From Phytoseiulus persimilis (lineage: Eukaryota > Arthropoda > Arachnida > Mesostigmata > Phytoseiidae): a stretch of 64,000 nt of DNA. The stretch covers positions 5,394,001 to 5,458,000 of the forward strand of contig CM075103.1 in the NCBI GenBank assembly GCA_037576195.1, given 5' to 3'. Numbering within the stretch: the first letter of the stretch is position 1; every line of letters starts with the position of its first letter. The notes under the pieces were generated by a model. That model was given only the letters and a program-made list of their open reading frames with translations. It ran no database searches and was not told the origin of the DNA. Shown here piece after piece: positions 1 to 13,070 of the stretch. A program made the translations under genes and the position numbers.

Positions 1-968
1 AACGATCTCTGCGGACTCGCGACCTCAGCATTCGGTGTGTGCCCAGAAAGCCCGGGCGATGAGAAGTTCTGTTTCTGAGATCGGGGCTATGGAGCTGAGA
101 GCGATCTTACTCGAGTGCATGATGCGAGAATAATGCGAAAGATGGCGGCAGTGTCGGATGAATTGAGAAGTGTAAGTTTATCTTTGAAAACCGGAAAAAC
201 TTATGCATCTGTCAGAGGGAGGCGAAAGAAAGCCGTGTAAGATGAGCCGTGTGTATGAGGATAGTCATCTTGATCTGGAATGCGAATCAAGTTCCGTTTC
301 CGCTCGCTGGCGTCAGACAAAGCAGTTTGTATTTGCATAATTATCGATGGGTTTCCGTGGAGTGAAAAAACTGAGCTTCTCAGAATGATCGTCACAAACT
401 TCAGAGCATCGCGAAACTCGCATCGTGCACGTTCCTAGTTGAGCTCGAGGGGCTTCGTCTAACGCTTCTCATGGGCTGTCTTTATGGATAATCCCTATCC
501 AAGAGCATTGAACTTGACTGGAGTCGATCAGTCTCTCGTTTTGTTGCTGACGGTTTGATATCAAGGGGAATGTCCGAGAGTTGCCTGATTCAAGTTTCCC
601 ATGGTTACCCCAGAACTTGAGTACGAGATAACCACGCAAGCACTTTCTGAGCTGGGACCTTCAGGAATGGACACTTCATTCATGAACCTCCGAGCAGGGG
701 TCACGAATCCTTCTTGCGTCCCCTTGACATCTCCCAACGTACGCAGGCTCCGAGAAGAAGTTTCAGAGCGCCTACTGTGTAAAACGCTCATCGATAACAA
801 TTATTTCCGGAGCAGACACGATATTTCAGAACTGACCCAGTTCTTCTAGCGGTATCCCAGGAGAGAGGCGAGGGAGCGATGTGCGCCGCGAGACTGCTTG
901 AGGGAAACTATCTAGGGGACATCTCGACTCCGCATCGAATTTTCGCATCACTCCAGGAACAGCCTCGA
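1..968. other. no recognisable gene
   Basis: Only short open frames are present, none with a family I recognise. An 82-codon forward frame at 601-849 is the longest. It lies in front of the hAT relic and may be older transposon sequence. Confidence 0.4.
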
Positions 969-1090
969 CTGTTGAGCGTCCTTCCAGTGTGCTGAAGCTG
1001 CTGGAAACTCACTTGCGAACCACCGTGAATGAAGAGAAATTCAACGGTCTCACGGCGATGAAGATTCACCGTGAAATATCGCTGAGGAGG
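969..1090 (+). mobile_element. hAT transposase C-terminal relic
   Basis: The forward frame through this stretch reads TVERPSSVLKLLETHLR followed by TTVNEEKFNGLTAMKIHREI. This resembles the C-terminal dimerisation segment of hAT/ZMYM-type transposases (consensus roughly ERSFSALKLLKTYLRSTM, then RLNGLALLSIHR). Only this segment is recognisable; no upstream catalytic region is preserved in frame, so it is a dead fragment. The open frame at 601-849 just upstream may be further decayed transposase, but I cannot tie it to the family. Confidence 0.55.
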
Positions 1091-1741
1091 TCGTTAAAGT
1101 ACTCACTTCCGCGGACGCTCCATCTCATCAACAAGCTCCAAAGAATACAAGAGTCTTTCGTGCGCGTGGGATGCTTGAGAATGAACGGAACGGCCACTAC
1201 CCAGATTTGAAATGAGATCAGGGAGTCTCATCCTTGACTCTTCGTCCGCCGTTCAGATAGTTTTATTTTCCGTGAGCCTAGTACATCGCACATACGCACA
1301 GGAAAAGCATCATGTCACACGCTTATCCTCAACATTTTCGGCACGGTGATGATTCACATCCCGCCTTCCTGAAGGAGCTGGGCGTGGATCTCGGGGCGGA
1401 GCGTGAAAGGGGGGCTGGCCCGCCCTCTCATGTCTCAGGGGCAGAATTTCGGTACCCAGGTACCAGAATTTCTGGCATCACTTCCGATTTTGGGATCGGT
1501 GTACACGAAGCGCAAGAAGGACGCGTCTTCAGGAACATCTCTTCATATTCATATCCTAGTACCGTCAACCGATCGGGGATCCCGTTTTTCTCAGCAATTC
1601 CGCATGCAACTCCCAGTCACGAGAATCAAACTTCTGAACTGTTTGGAGCGTGGATCCTTCGGGTACCTCTCTCAAGCGCCTTGACAAAAAACCTTGCTGG
1701 CACCTCCGGCATTCTCCCCATCAAGCTACGTACGCTAGAGG

Positions 1742-2128
1742 CAGTAGCGTGACAAGGGGGGGGGGACCGCCCGGGCACGACCTGACTAAGCAGCACCGGG
1801 GGCACCATTTCTAGCTTGGAATTGATCAAGTCATATCTTTGCTCCACTATGAGCCAATTGCGACTCTCGAGCCTGGTGATTCTGTCGATCGAGTACGATC
1901 TCTCAAAGAACATCGATATGGGCGATGCGATCAATGAATTTGCGGTTATGAGAGCCCGCGAAATTCACTTTTCGAGCTTGGATCTGTCTGTATGATGTTT
2001 TTTCTAGAGAAATCAGTACATTCGATGTTTCGATTCATGTAATTCTAGCAAATTTTTGCTGACTCGGTGGGAGGGGACGTCATTTTCGTTGACCGCCCCG
2101 GGCACCAGAGTCCCTCGCTACGCCACTG
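1742..2128. mobile_element. miniature inverted-repeat element, CAGTGGCG-type ends
   Basis: The left end reads CAGTAGCGTGAC and the right end, read inward on the minus strand, CAGTGGCGTAGC. Both ends lead into G-rich tracts and a shared GACCGCCC(C)GGGCAC block. Flanking 8-mers (gctagagg and cctggaag) match at five of eight positions, which fits an eroded 8-bp hAT-type target duplication but does not prove it. There is no coding capacity. Related ends occur at 29298, 56049 and 57190. Confidence 0.5.
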
Positions 2129-2702
2129 CCTGGAAGACCCGGATTCTGCCCGAATCATCACCGACTCCATGAAGAATGGAGCGAAGAGCATGCGCTTGAC
2201 ATATCATACCTAAGAAGTCGTTATCGCATTCATGTATGCGGTTCGTTATGATTTGGAAATTGGTGCATGACTTTGTCTCTGATTCTGGAACCAGCAGAGG
2301 ACGGTCGTGGAAGAATTTGGAGCATCGCAAGGGGTGGCGGCAATATTTATTGTTGTTCCGGGCAGCAATCGGTCACGGTCCGCCCCTTAGTGGGGCATCA
2401 ACTCTAATCTGTCCGAGCAGTTCAGGGTATCGTTGCAAGCATTCGAAAGTCCCGCCCGCCTAGGGAGAATGCATTCATCCATCTCTGTTTTGTGATTGTG
2501 TTTCCCTAGCTGCGGAGGAGAGAAACGATCTGGTAAGCACAGTTTCCCTAGGAATCCATCTCTCTGTGTCTGTTTTGAGATCGGGGAGCCAGATTCGGTC
2601 TTAGATGCTATGGAGCGTTCTACCCTGATATAGTGTTTTTCGTTCGCTGTTGTGTTGGGCGTCCGACTCTCTGCCGCCGCGGAGAGAGCTGTTGTTGCAC
2701 GG
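2129..2702. other. upstream region of WAC
   Basis: Non-coding stretch before the WAC start codon. It presumably holds the promoter and 5' leader. No TATA box or other defined site stands out. Confidence 0.4.
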
Positions 2703-3917
2703 ATGAACCGGACGTCGACACGTCCTTACAACGAGCGAGACGAAATGCATCGTAGCAGCAAGCGAGATTTCGACTATGATCGGTATCGTGACAGGAGTCG
2801 CGAACGGGACCGCAGTCGGGATCGCAGGAGCCGATCCAGGGACAGAGGCTACAACAAATACCACCGAGATCGGTCTCCGTATTCGAGAGCAGGCAACGGA
2901 CGTCGCGACCGCAGGGACAGTCGCAGCAAGGACCGGAGCCGTAGCTACCGCAACGAACGCTCGGAGAGAGATCGGAGTCGGGACGGGAGACGAATCGACC
3001 GAGATGCCACGAAACGTTTGCCGGAGAAGACATCCAGGTCTAGTGAGCGTCAGAGAGACACAAAAGGTACGCCCAGGTCCCGCTCTCGGTCTCCTGCGGA
3101 GCGGAAATCGGAAAACCTGGGGCAGTTCGGTTTCTGGAAACAACACATTTCTTCCTCCGGGAAGACATTCTACTATAACAGCCAGACGGAGGTTTCGCAG
3201 TGGGAGAAGCCGAAGGAATGGCTAGACTGGGAGAAACAGAGAGATACTAAAGAAGACACACCCCCTCCACAAATCGCGCAAGTAGTGAAAGTCATTGAAG
3301 ACGCTTCTCCAGTTTCGGAAGACTCTCCAATATCCTCGAGCGACGAAGAGGACGAAGGCCAAACGCCCGAAACCCGGGAGCCCGAAGAAACCGTCCTCGA
3401 AATAGGTCCCCAGAAGCCACAGTTCCTGCCAGGATCGATTCCATCTCGAGAGCAAGTGTTGCAAGATACGTCACCCCTGTCTGAAGACGATGACGAGGAC
3501 AATCGGAGCCCGAGTGCCACTTCATCCCAAGCCGACCAAACCCCACCTCGTCCGGATAGCAAGGCTGGACAGGCATCGACGTCACAGACCACGACGTTAC
3601 TTCCTCCACCTGTCAAGCCGATGACGCTGTCACCTTCATTGGCGGCGTACTACAACGAGGTTCTCATCGCTCATATGACACAGTGGCAAGCAGACCATAT
3701 TGAACGGCAGGCAGAGAGACTCCAGAAAGAACTCTTCACCATAGGTAGTGTTCATTCTTCTTCTATCTCTGCGGATTTGAAGATGGCTAGGAGTATGGTG
3801 AGACTGGCAGAAATTCAGGCGACCTTACAGGAGCAGCGAGCTTTGTTCCTTCAGCAACAGATTGCTCAGCTCGAAGACAAAGCGTTCGTCACCTCCCAGT
3901 CCAGTAATGGAGCATGA
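2703..3917 (+). CDS. WAC: WW domain-containing adapter with coiled-coil (WAC)
   Basis: Single-exon gene of 404 codons. In animals WAC is a nuclear adapter that links RNF20/40-dependent histone H2B ubiquitination to transcription and also acts in autophagy and mitosis. Residues 1-135 are an unusual RD/RS-rich low-complexity tract. The WW domain lies at about 142-173, with tryptophans in FWKQHISSSGKTFYYN and TEVSQWEKPKEWL, close to vertebrate WAC. An acidic Ser/Pro linker follows. The C-terminal coiled coil (about 305-399) carries YYNEVLIAHMTQWQADHIE and AEIQATLQEQRALFL, diagnostic of WAC. The frame stays open upstream to 2652 without an ATG, so ATG 2703 is taken as the start. Lack of introns is notable beside intron-bearing neighbours. 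It converges on the myosin light chain gene. Confidence 0.93.
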   Translation: MNRTSTRPYNERDEMHRSSKRDFDYDRYRDRSRERDRSRDRRSRSRDRGYNKYHRDRSPYSRAGNGRRDRRDSRSKDRSRSYRNERSERDRSRDGRRIDRDATKRLPEKTSRSSERQRDTKGTPRSRSRSPAERKSENLGQFGFWKQHISSSGKTFYYNSQTEVSQWEKPKEWLDWEKQRDTKEDTPPPQIAQVVKVIEDASPVSEDSPISSSDEEDEGQTPETREPEETVLEIGPQKPQFLPGSIPSREQVLQDTSPLSEDDDEDNRSPSATSSQADQTPPRPDSKAGQASTSQTTTLLPPPVKPMTLSPSLAAYYNEVLIAHMTQWQADHIERQAERLQKELFTIGSVHSSSISADLKMARSMVRLAEIQATLQEQRALFLQQQIAQLEDKAFVTSQSSNGA

Positions 3918-4549
3918 CATTCCTCTCACGAGTATCCCGGTTGATGAAGAAATTGGAGTCAAAATCGATCATGATGATATATACGCCTCCTGTGATGCAA
4001 CAAACCTTTTTCGATGATTTTTAGAGCCCGCCATTATTTGTCGATCATTTGCCAGCTGGGCCTCAAGGCTTGAGCACATCGGAAACAAGTGACGGACCCC
4101 AGAACCTTCCAGTCAATTAATGGCTTATGCAATCAATCAACAAGTAGACGAACAGGCCTGATCGATACCTTGAGCGCGAATCCGAAAGATAGTGATTGTG
4201 TGTAAATAGCGCTGTACCATGAGAACAATATAGTTCCTTTTTAATTCTGTACGTGTCTTTGTAAATACATTTCATCATTTCATGGCCATTGTGTGAAAAA
4301 AAAGCATTTCCATTCAATTTTATTTCCAACGAGTCAGACATGTGTTCCGCGTCTGTCAATCAACATTCAGCATCCAACGTGTATTTCATGGAACATCGTC
4401 GCTGACTCATGATTAATTTGTAAAATGATCTGAAAAGAAACGGATCATCCGCTGACGACCAATGGAATGGGTCAGTCCGGTTCGTACCCGTAAAACCGAG
4501 CAGCTCACACACATCATTGCAACGGAATCGACGGAAACGTGATGGATTG

Positions 4550-4555
4550 AATAAA
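4550..4555 (+). promoter_or_regulatory. poly(A) signal, candidate for WAC
   Basis: AATAAA about 630 bp after the WAC stop codon. It is the best hexamer on this strand before the convergent gene. A closer variant signal cannot be excluded. Confidence 0.4.
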
Positions 4556-4601
4556 GGAGGAAACGGAGAAAAATTATCGCGATCGTCTTCGCTGAGTCAA
4601 T

Positions 4602-4607
4602 TTTATT
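4602..4607 (-). promoter_or_regulatory. poly(A) signal, candidate for myosin light chain
   Basis: AATAAA on the minus strand, about 300 bp past the sqh-type stop codon at 4909. It lies only about 50 bp from the forward AATAAA of WAC, so the two convergent transcripts probably end close together or overlap slightly. Confidence 0.45.
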
Positions 4608-4908
4608 GGGGGCTTTCAACGTTGACGAAATTTCGAACGCAGCAATATCAAACTATTCCAACACTATGGCGAGTTTGAAATAGCGACGGATAATCATGGA
4701 AACTGAAGCACCAGATAAATAGAGGAATAGATGCAGCCGTTGCAGACAGAACACTATGTTGACGTGATCGATTCTTCCCTCGAAAACCACTTCACGTGTG
4801 GTGAATCACCGTTGCCTCTGTGCGGTCGTCGTCAGCGGTTGAAACCGAACCAGTTTGGACAGACAGCTCAGCTCTCCAGAAAACAATATTCCAACTTGAG
4901 CAAGGTCC

Positions 4909-6712
<1,804 letters not shown>

Positions 6713-7660
6713 GGTGATAATTCTGCAGACAAAGCATACTAGACGGTTAGTGGAATTCTTCCGCTTCGTACTCACGATCGAATTTCGAAATCAGAATGGA
6801 ATGAAGTACCAACGGACAAGCGACTGTTAGCCCTGACAATCGTCGCTCAGGAAAGCAGCTCGCTCGGGTCTCTCGGCACTGTGCTCAGTAGCATAGACAA
6901 CATGGTCGCTGTCAACATGACGTGCTAGCAAAGCTTTGCCCCTATATGGCCAAAAGAGAAAGAGCAACAGCTGGCGGTGATTTCTTGAGGTTAACCATCG
7001 AGCGGTAAGCTACCGTGGAGCCGATTAACGCGACTTCCACTGAAAGGCTTCAGCGAGGCAAAGACGAAACGGTTTTGGTCAGCGGTTGGAGGTCGGCGAC
7101 GCTCCTGAATCTTCGACGGTGACGGATAACGCGATGTTTGGAGGCGTTTGTTCGGAACAGCGAGGAGAAAACAAAGTTCAAACCTCTTCTTGAAGATCCG
7201 AACGAGCAGGTCGGGGACGACTCGGACACACACCAAACTTTCAGCCGTTGTCATAGACGATGTGGATACGGATGACGTAAATTGGATTCCAAAAAGCATC
7301 AAGAGCGATGACTCATGCTTCAGATTCAGAAGAAAAATTGTGCATAGACTCCAGAGAGTGGAATTTAGAGCAGAGACTCTCGATTCATAGAAAGTCTTAC
7401 GTTACCAGAGAAGGCGATTCGTACTTTTCCAAACACGATAATCCGAGTTCGATGAAGTATACGGCAGCAGCGATGTCGGTGGACTACTTCGTCGTCTTCC
7501 ACGACGGGATTCTATGCGGGCACCCGGAGCTCTTTAGCGAGGCGGCAATGATCCTCCCATGCTGGGATGAAACTGATTCATGTGGTTTCGCCCAGCGAGG
7601 GCGGGCGATCGAAGAGACATCGTATGTTGGAGTCCGCCGCTTTGACTGGAACTGCGGTTC
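6713..7660. other. upstream of myosin light chain; no gene seen
   Basis: Contains the 5' UTR acceptor of the light chain gene near 6723 and probably its first non-coding exon and promoter. Open frames here match nothing I know. Those near 7440-7740 may be decayed upstream parts of the retrotransposon that follows. Confidence 0.35.
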
Positions 7661-8620
7661 ATGCTCGCTGAAAATTCGTGTTGCCCGTCACCACGCCCCC
7701 GGCAAAATGAAACATCTTTCCGGAGAACTCCCTCAGAGGTAACAGAGCTTTCCCGTTGTGGGAGAGATGTTCGTATGCCGACAAAGCCCGGAAAAAAACG
7801 CTGCCAGAACGAGCTCAGCTTGGAGCTTCGAGAACGTTGGGGAGTCATGCCGTGCGGCTCCTCGGAAGAAGATCAGGGCCGCTCTGATGAAGAGATCAAG
7901 ATGGAAACCATCGACAGGTGGAATGAGGACTGGCAGAGAGGAATTTCAGGCGGATGGACCTATAGATGCGTTCCGGGCATCGGACCGTGGCTCAGTCGCG
8001 ATTTTGGAGATCTAATATACAACACATCTCGAGTCCTCACCGGCCACGGTAACTTCCAGACGTACTTAGCATTCATCAAGAAGGCCCCTAGCCCAATCTG
8101 CATCCTGTGCAGCTCGGGCGAAGACGATGACGTCGAGCATGCTATATTTTCATGCAGAGCGCTCGAGCCGAGTAGGAGGAGCCTCGGACCAACTTCGATC
8201 CCAGCGCTCGTATGCGAAATGCTGACATCGGAAAGTGCCTGGAACAAAATCTCGAGGAAGGTGGAATGCATCCTGAGAATGAAAGACCATCTCATCAAGT
8301 TGAGATTGCAGCGACTGGGACTCGACACCAGTTTCGCCGACAGGCCTAGCGCCCTTCGTAGTATAAGAGAGAACTAGCAAGAAAGAAATCAGACATTCGC
8401 AAATCTGAAGTGAGGCCCCGATGACCGCGCGGAAGGAATATTGAACGTGGAAGCTTCGCTTTCCTCGAGTGCCCAGCGAACACCGGCGTGGAAAAGGCAG
8501 GTTTTAGTGGTGACACCACACTTACGGGTTGACGGACCAATGGGTTCTATCTCCGGGGTCCGAAGGGAGTTACTCCAACTCCTGACAACGTTGGAAAAAA
8601 AACTCATGCCGCACTCCGTT
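7661..8620 (+). mobile_element. non-LTR retrotransposon (LINE) 3' end, R1/Jockey-like ORF2 C-terminus
   Basis: The open frame 7661-8377 ends with the C-terminal signature of arthropod LINE ORF2 proteins: PGIGPWLSRDFGDLIYN, then RVLTGHGNFQTYLAF, then the CCHC-like cluster CILCSSGEDDDVEHAIFSCR. The reverse transcriptase and endonuclease domains are missing, so this is a 5'-truncated insertion, as is usual for LINEs. The last 150 or so codons are still open, which suggests moderate age. Sequence after the stop (about 8490-8600, GGTTTTAGTGGTGACACCAC and following) looks like the structured 3' UTR of such elements. The exact 3' end and any target duplication are not clear. Confidence 0.65.
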
Positions 8621-8999
8621 ACAATGCCCCTGGCCCCAGTGTTGTCGGAGTGCTCGCTCCGACTCGGGAGTTCAGGATTTTCAAGTCAGACCGATGTAAA
8701 AAGGACACATATCGGCGAATATGGGAGCGTTTTCAAAGACACTGGATCCTGCGAGGTCAAGTTAGGCTATGCCGTGTGCATTGCCAATGGTCCCGGATGC
8801 TTGTGCAGGAGAGCCTTGGAGCCTCTGGCGACCATGGACTTCGTCACCGAAGAACAAGAAGGGAGGACCAAGGCTTCCAAGGTCCGGCCGTATTGCTCAA
8901 AACCCTTATTCTAGATTCAAGTTACATCTCCGAGAGGCTTCTGAGCTATTACCGAGGAATTCCAGCTTTTCCCATCCATGAGACTGAGTTCATTTGGCG

Positions 9000-9190
9000 A
9001 AAAAAATCACAAAATTATCGAAACTTCCGGACCGATGTCTCGGCTTTGCCGCAGCCAAAACGCTGATTTTTGTTTTCGGAACCGCTCATTTCTCGACGAA
9101 CTTTGTGATTCTGGAGAGAAAACAGGGAGTCATTATCTTAATTTCGCCGGAACCGTAAAATCGCGATTTTTCGAATTTCGGCCCTCTCAG
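9000..9190. repeat. decayed relative of the long-TIR element at 27751
   Basis: The block GAGAAAACAGGGAGTCATTA followed by TCTTAATTTCGCCGGAACCG and AAAATCGCGATTTTTCG matches the interior of the element at 27751-28300 (GAGAAAACAGGGAGTCATAA, then TCTTAGATTCGGCGGAATCG). The terminal inverted repeats are not recognisable here, so only an internal fragment is present. Confidence 0.5.
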
Positions 9191-10265
9191 TGAATTCGCT
9201 CCGGTGAGCACGGTACTTCTCGCATATTGTCGCTTGACTGCATCTGAGCAGCTATCAAGTTTCCGAGCGAATCGACTCGGGAGGAAACTTCTCGGAGGAG
9301 TTAACTCGAGAGAGGCAGTCAATGACGACTCAGCATTTCCGCTATATCCGAACAGCCAGATCTTTATTTCCATTCAAAGTTTTACCGTAACTACGTCGGC
9401 ATAACAAAATATCTTTAGTTAGCTTGACGAAATTGCTCCGCCGAGCACCGTCTCCCTTGTCAAGCATGCGACACTCATGATTCGGACAAACACCTCGCTT
9501 TGAGCTCAGCGGTCCATTCGGTGAAAAGACTGCGGTTATCACATCGGTCTGAAGACTCGAAAATAGAACGTACCTTGAATCGCCCAAGGAATGCAGAGCT
9601 GTTAGACCCTCACTTGAAGACTGAAGCACCATGCCGCAAGACTAGATGTATTCCTAACAAACGAGTGATTGCAGAGCTCCGGGGAATCCGGGAATCCAGA
9701 TTCCGAATTCCCGGAAGCTAAGAAACTCCAGATCAGAGCGTTGGAAAAAAAACAGCGACCCACGTATTTCTGGAGATTGGATTCGATCACGTGAAGTGAA
9801 CTTGAAAGTTGAAGAGCTGCTCAATGGAATCGCTTGAAAACGACCAGGATTTTCACGTTCTCCATAACTACAAAACGCTAAAATATCAACGAAATAAAAT
9901 GATCCTAAGAGAACATGCGGAGTTCCTCGTGACAGTTTGCAGTTTTTTCGTCAGAGTTTTTTTCAGCGCAACGTTGACTCGGAGGGAACCGAATCCGAAT
10001 ATCACCCATGCGTCATCAACTTGAAAGACGCGAGACTCGCCTAGAAACGTTTTGATCGACTCTTTGTTCGCTTGGTGGATGGCGGTTAGAGCAGAATGTT
10101 GCTCGGCTCCGCTCTGAGTTCAAATGTTTGCTTGCGAGGTCGTCGTCGTCGTTTCCTTTCCGAACCCGTCATGGAAAAACACGACTTCGGCGACGGCGCC
10201 TCAGCCGAGGGCTCTGCCGAGGATTTCAGCCGCCATCTGTGCTTCTCGTATCTGTGCGTCAATGG
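9191..10265. other. no recognisable gene
   Basis: Stretch downstream of the NHE8 stop codon. The AATAAA on the minus strand at 9363-9368 is far from the stop and only a weak candidate for its poly(A) site. Nothing else is supported. Confidence 0.35.
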
Positions 10266-13070
10266 TCAAACACTCTCCGTCGTGGACCGCTCGTCAGTCG
10301 TGGACTCCGTGTCAGACGGCCTCACCGTACGATACCATTGGTCAGTCAGCGCCGACATTTGCTTCGTGCCGTCATAAACATCCTGTGGAGAATCGGAGTC
10401 AGGTATACTCGACGATACTAGGACAGTGCGGGCGATATCAAGTTTTCAGCAGTTGCAGACCTCGCGATTGAGGAAGTACGTGATCAACACAGCTCCCTCA
10501 GAGAGGCCAGCAGAACATACATAGGAGGGCAACTCTACCTGAGGGGTGAACCGCCGTGTGAATATCGGCATCAAGTACTTGACGTCGATTCGTGCGAAGC
10601 CACGGAGACGAGCAACGTTTGCCGCGCGGAAGCCAACTTCGAGCTCCTCCTCTGTGAGCTCCGATAAGTGTTCCGCGTCGATAGCTTGCCCCATTTCCTG
10701 GGGAAGATGGGGACGCCTCCGAATCAGAATCAGAAATTTCAACGATAACTTTCTGAGCGACGAGCTTGATGAAATCAATTATCGTTTCAGATTCGCTGAA
10801 ACATGATCATGCCAAGTATCGTCCAGATGAGTGTCATCTAGCAGAGTTCCGAAGGGGAGCTCACCTTAGTTTTGGAGAGCGTGATCTTCCGATTCTTGGC
10901 GCGAGCTCCGAGGCGCTCTGTTCTCTCCAGGTACTTCATCATGGGCATCGTTGAACCTCCTATCACGACTATGGTGAGCAAGACAATTATCAATGTCGTC
11001 GTGACGATCACATGCCGCTTCTCATCGTGGAAGTTCAGATGCATAGCTAGCGCATACGCTACCGCGCCCCGCAGACCCGAGAACCACATGATGAACTGGA
11101 ATCCAATGGAGAACGAACAGTTGAGAGAAGCAACTCGACACGAAGCAATTAATCATGCTCCATCCTCCGATAGAGCCCCTCATGGACCAAGTTTTGCTCG
11201 AAGCATTTTCAGGACCCACCTGCATTTTCTTCGTGATCCTGTGCTCCCGGAAATGGTTCATGAGCTCAGACAGCGGGTAGATATTTGCAGCTCTGCCTGC
11301 GAGGCACAGCCCCAGACTCGCGACGATCAGCGCCGGTTGGAAACTGAGTCTGTAGCTGAAAATTGCGAGGCCCAAGTAGGCGAATATGGAAGTTTCCGCC
11401 ATCAGCGAAAGGGTGCGCAGAGTTTGTTGCATCGTTATCTGCGTGACCGACGACAGATTGAAATGCGTGTAGTGGGACATAACAACGCCGTTGAACAGGA
11501 TGGCCATGATTCCTGAAAGACACGGGATCGCTCGAGTGACGGACATTATACCGTCGCGTTTACCATCCAGCGGGACCCCGTCGTGTGGAGGTCGCGGATA
11601 GTTTCCAGGATCAGCGCGGAAATTCGCTGCATGCCAGCCGTACCTGATAGGTGAATGCCTTCGGCCAGGCCGTAGGGCGCGTAAATGAAAACGAGCATGA
11701 TTCCGAATTCAATCGAGGGATGCCGACGGAGGTCGACGTATTTCAAGAGAAGTGCCGCGGCCAGGGCGAACAGAACTCCGATGCCCGCAGATCCGAAGAA
11801 CACGACAAGAAAGCGTCGAACGACATAGAGTCCAACTTCGCTGGTAGTCATATTCAACATGTGAGGCGACCCCGCCTCGAGGACAGTTCTGCGGAAAGGG
11901 ATTCAGGATGATATGGGGTGGGGGGATAACGAGCTTGGGATGGGGCTGGAGGAAACGACCTAACGACGCTCGGGAGAAATGAGATACTCACGTGGCCAGG
12001 ACAATGGAGACCGCATCGTTCAGAATTGATTCTCCGAAAACCAGCATGTTCAGAACCTGATCGATGTCCAGAGCTGCGAAAATCGCCAAAGTTGCGACGG
12101 GATCCACAGCTGAGATCAAAGCTCCGAAAGCCATACTTTCCGCAAAGTTCAACGAGTAAACCAAATCAGCGAGTCCTGTCCGAGAAGAAAAATCCCGGCT
12201 CAGTTAACGAAGCTGATGTACATCGTATGATTGTCCCGAGAAATGAGAAATTCTCAGTCTTCCATTACCCAGCAAATAAACTCCGGTTCCGATGACAAGA
12301 GCGGAGACAGCTGTGCCGAAAATTGCAAAGATGAGAATGCTGCCGATATTATGGAAGAAGTTCCCCTGTGAAGGAGAATTCAACTTGTTTTAACGAATCG
12401 GCAACGGAGATAGAGTTCTTCGGTTCTGCGTTTCGACACATTTCTCTGGGAAACAGCCGAACCTGAGCTGTCACGAATCGGCGTATGGCATACCGCAGTG
12501 GCGGCTTGTGACGACTTCAGTAGCAAAAAAAAATACACAGGCATCCAGACTCACTTTATGGAGATTGTACCCGGACTCATAGATGATCGGAGGGAGGAGT
12601 ACCAGGAAGAATGTTGTGGGAGAGAACGCTTCTTCTTGTTGCCATCCACCGGGCGAGATGAGTTTCAAAACAAGGCCGATGCTAGCACCGATCAGCACGA
12701 CAGCAACCGATTCCGGCAAAAATCGGAAGTCCAGCTGGATGAGGAAATGTATGGACAAGATGCAGACAGCTATCACGGTTAGGACGAAAAATATAGTCAT
12801 AGACGAGAGGACCTGGAAAATTTTGAGACAATCAGCGCTCTTCGATTCTTGAGAGGAAATTTTTTTGGCTCTTCCAGACCGTGAAGCCACGGCATCGGTC
12901 CGAAAATATGCCCGCATAACGATCACCATGGCGATATGGCCTTCGTAGCGTATGTCCACGCTCGTCAGAGATCCATATACCTCGTCTTCCGCCGTAGATC
13001 GCGGTGGAATCGGCGGAGCCTCATTCGTTGAGTTTGGCCACGAAAGGTTCTCTGTGGGCCCAGCTGACAT
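10266..13070 (-). CDS. NHE8: Na+/H+ exchanger 8 (SLC9A8-type)
   Basis: Nine minus-strand coding exons: 13070-12981, 12812-12555, 12365-12269, 12175-11992, 11840-11644, 11512-11220, 11095-10865, 10697-10539 and 10382-10266; about 541 residues, close to vertebrate NHE8. It is a cation/proton antiporter that usually sets pH in Golgi and late endosomal compartments, also apical in some epithelia. Family marks in order: SSMTIFFVLTVIAVCILSIH; FLPESVAVVLIGASIGLVLK; LLPPIIYESGYNLHKGNFF; ISAVDPVATLAIFAALDIDQ; the ion-binding stretch FGESILNDAVSIVLA; MSHYTHFNLSSVTQITMQQT; and MWFSGLRGAVAYALAMHL. The tail EHLSELTEEE, DVKYLMPIFTRRF and ALTDQWY is specific to NHE8 rather than NHE1 or NHE6. All introns are short and GT-AG. 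The frame is open to an earlier ATG at 13154, so the N-terminus is uncertain. Confidence 0.93.

Noticed and set aside
2601-3616. Antisense frames over WAC (up to 181 codons)
   Set aside because: Reverse reading of the RD/RS repeat and acidic linker; no recognisable protein, while the forward frame is conserved.
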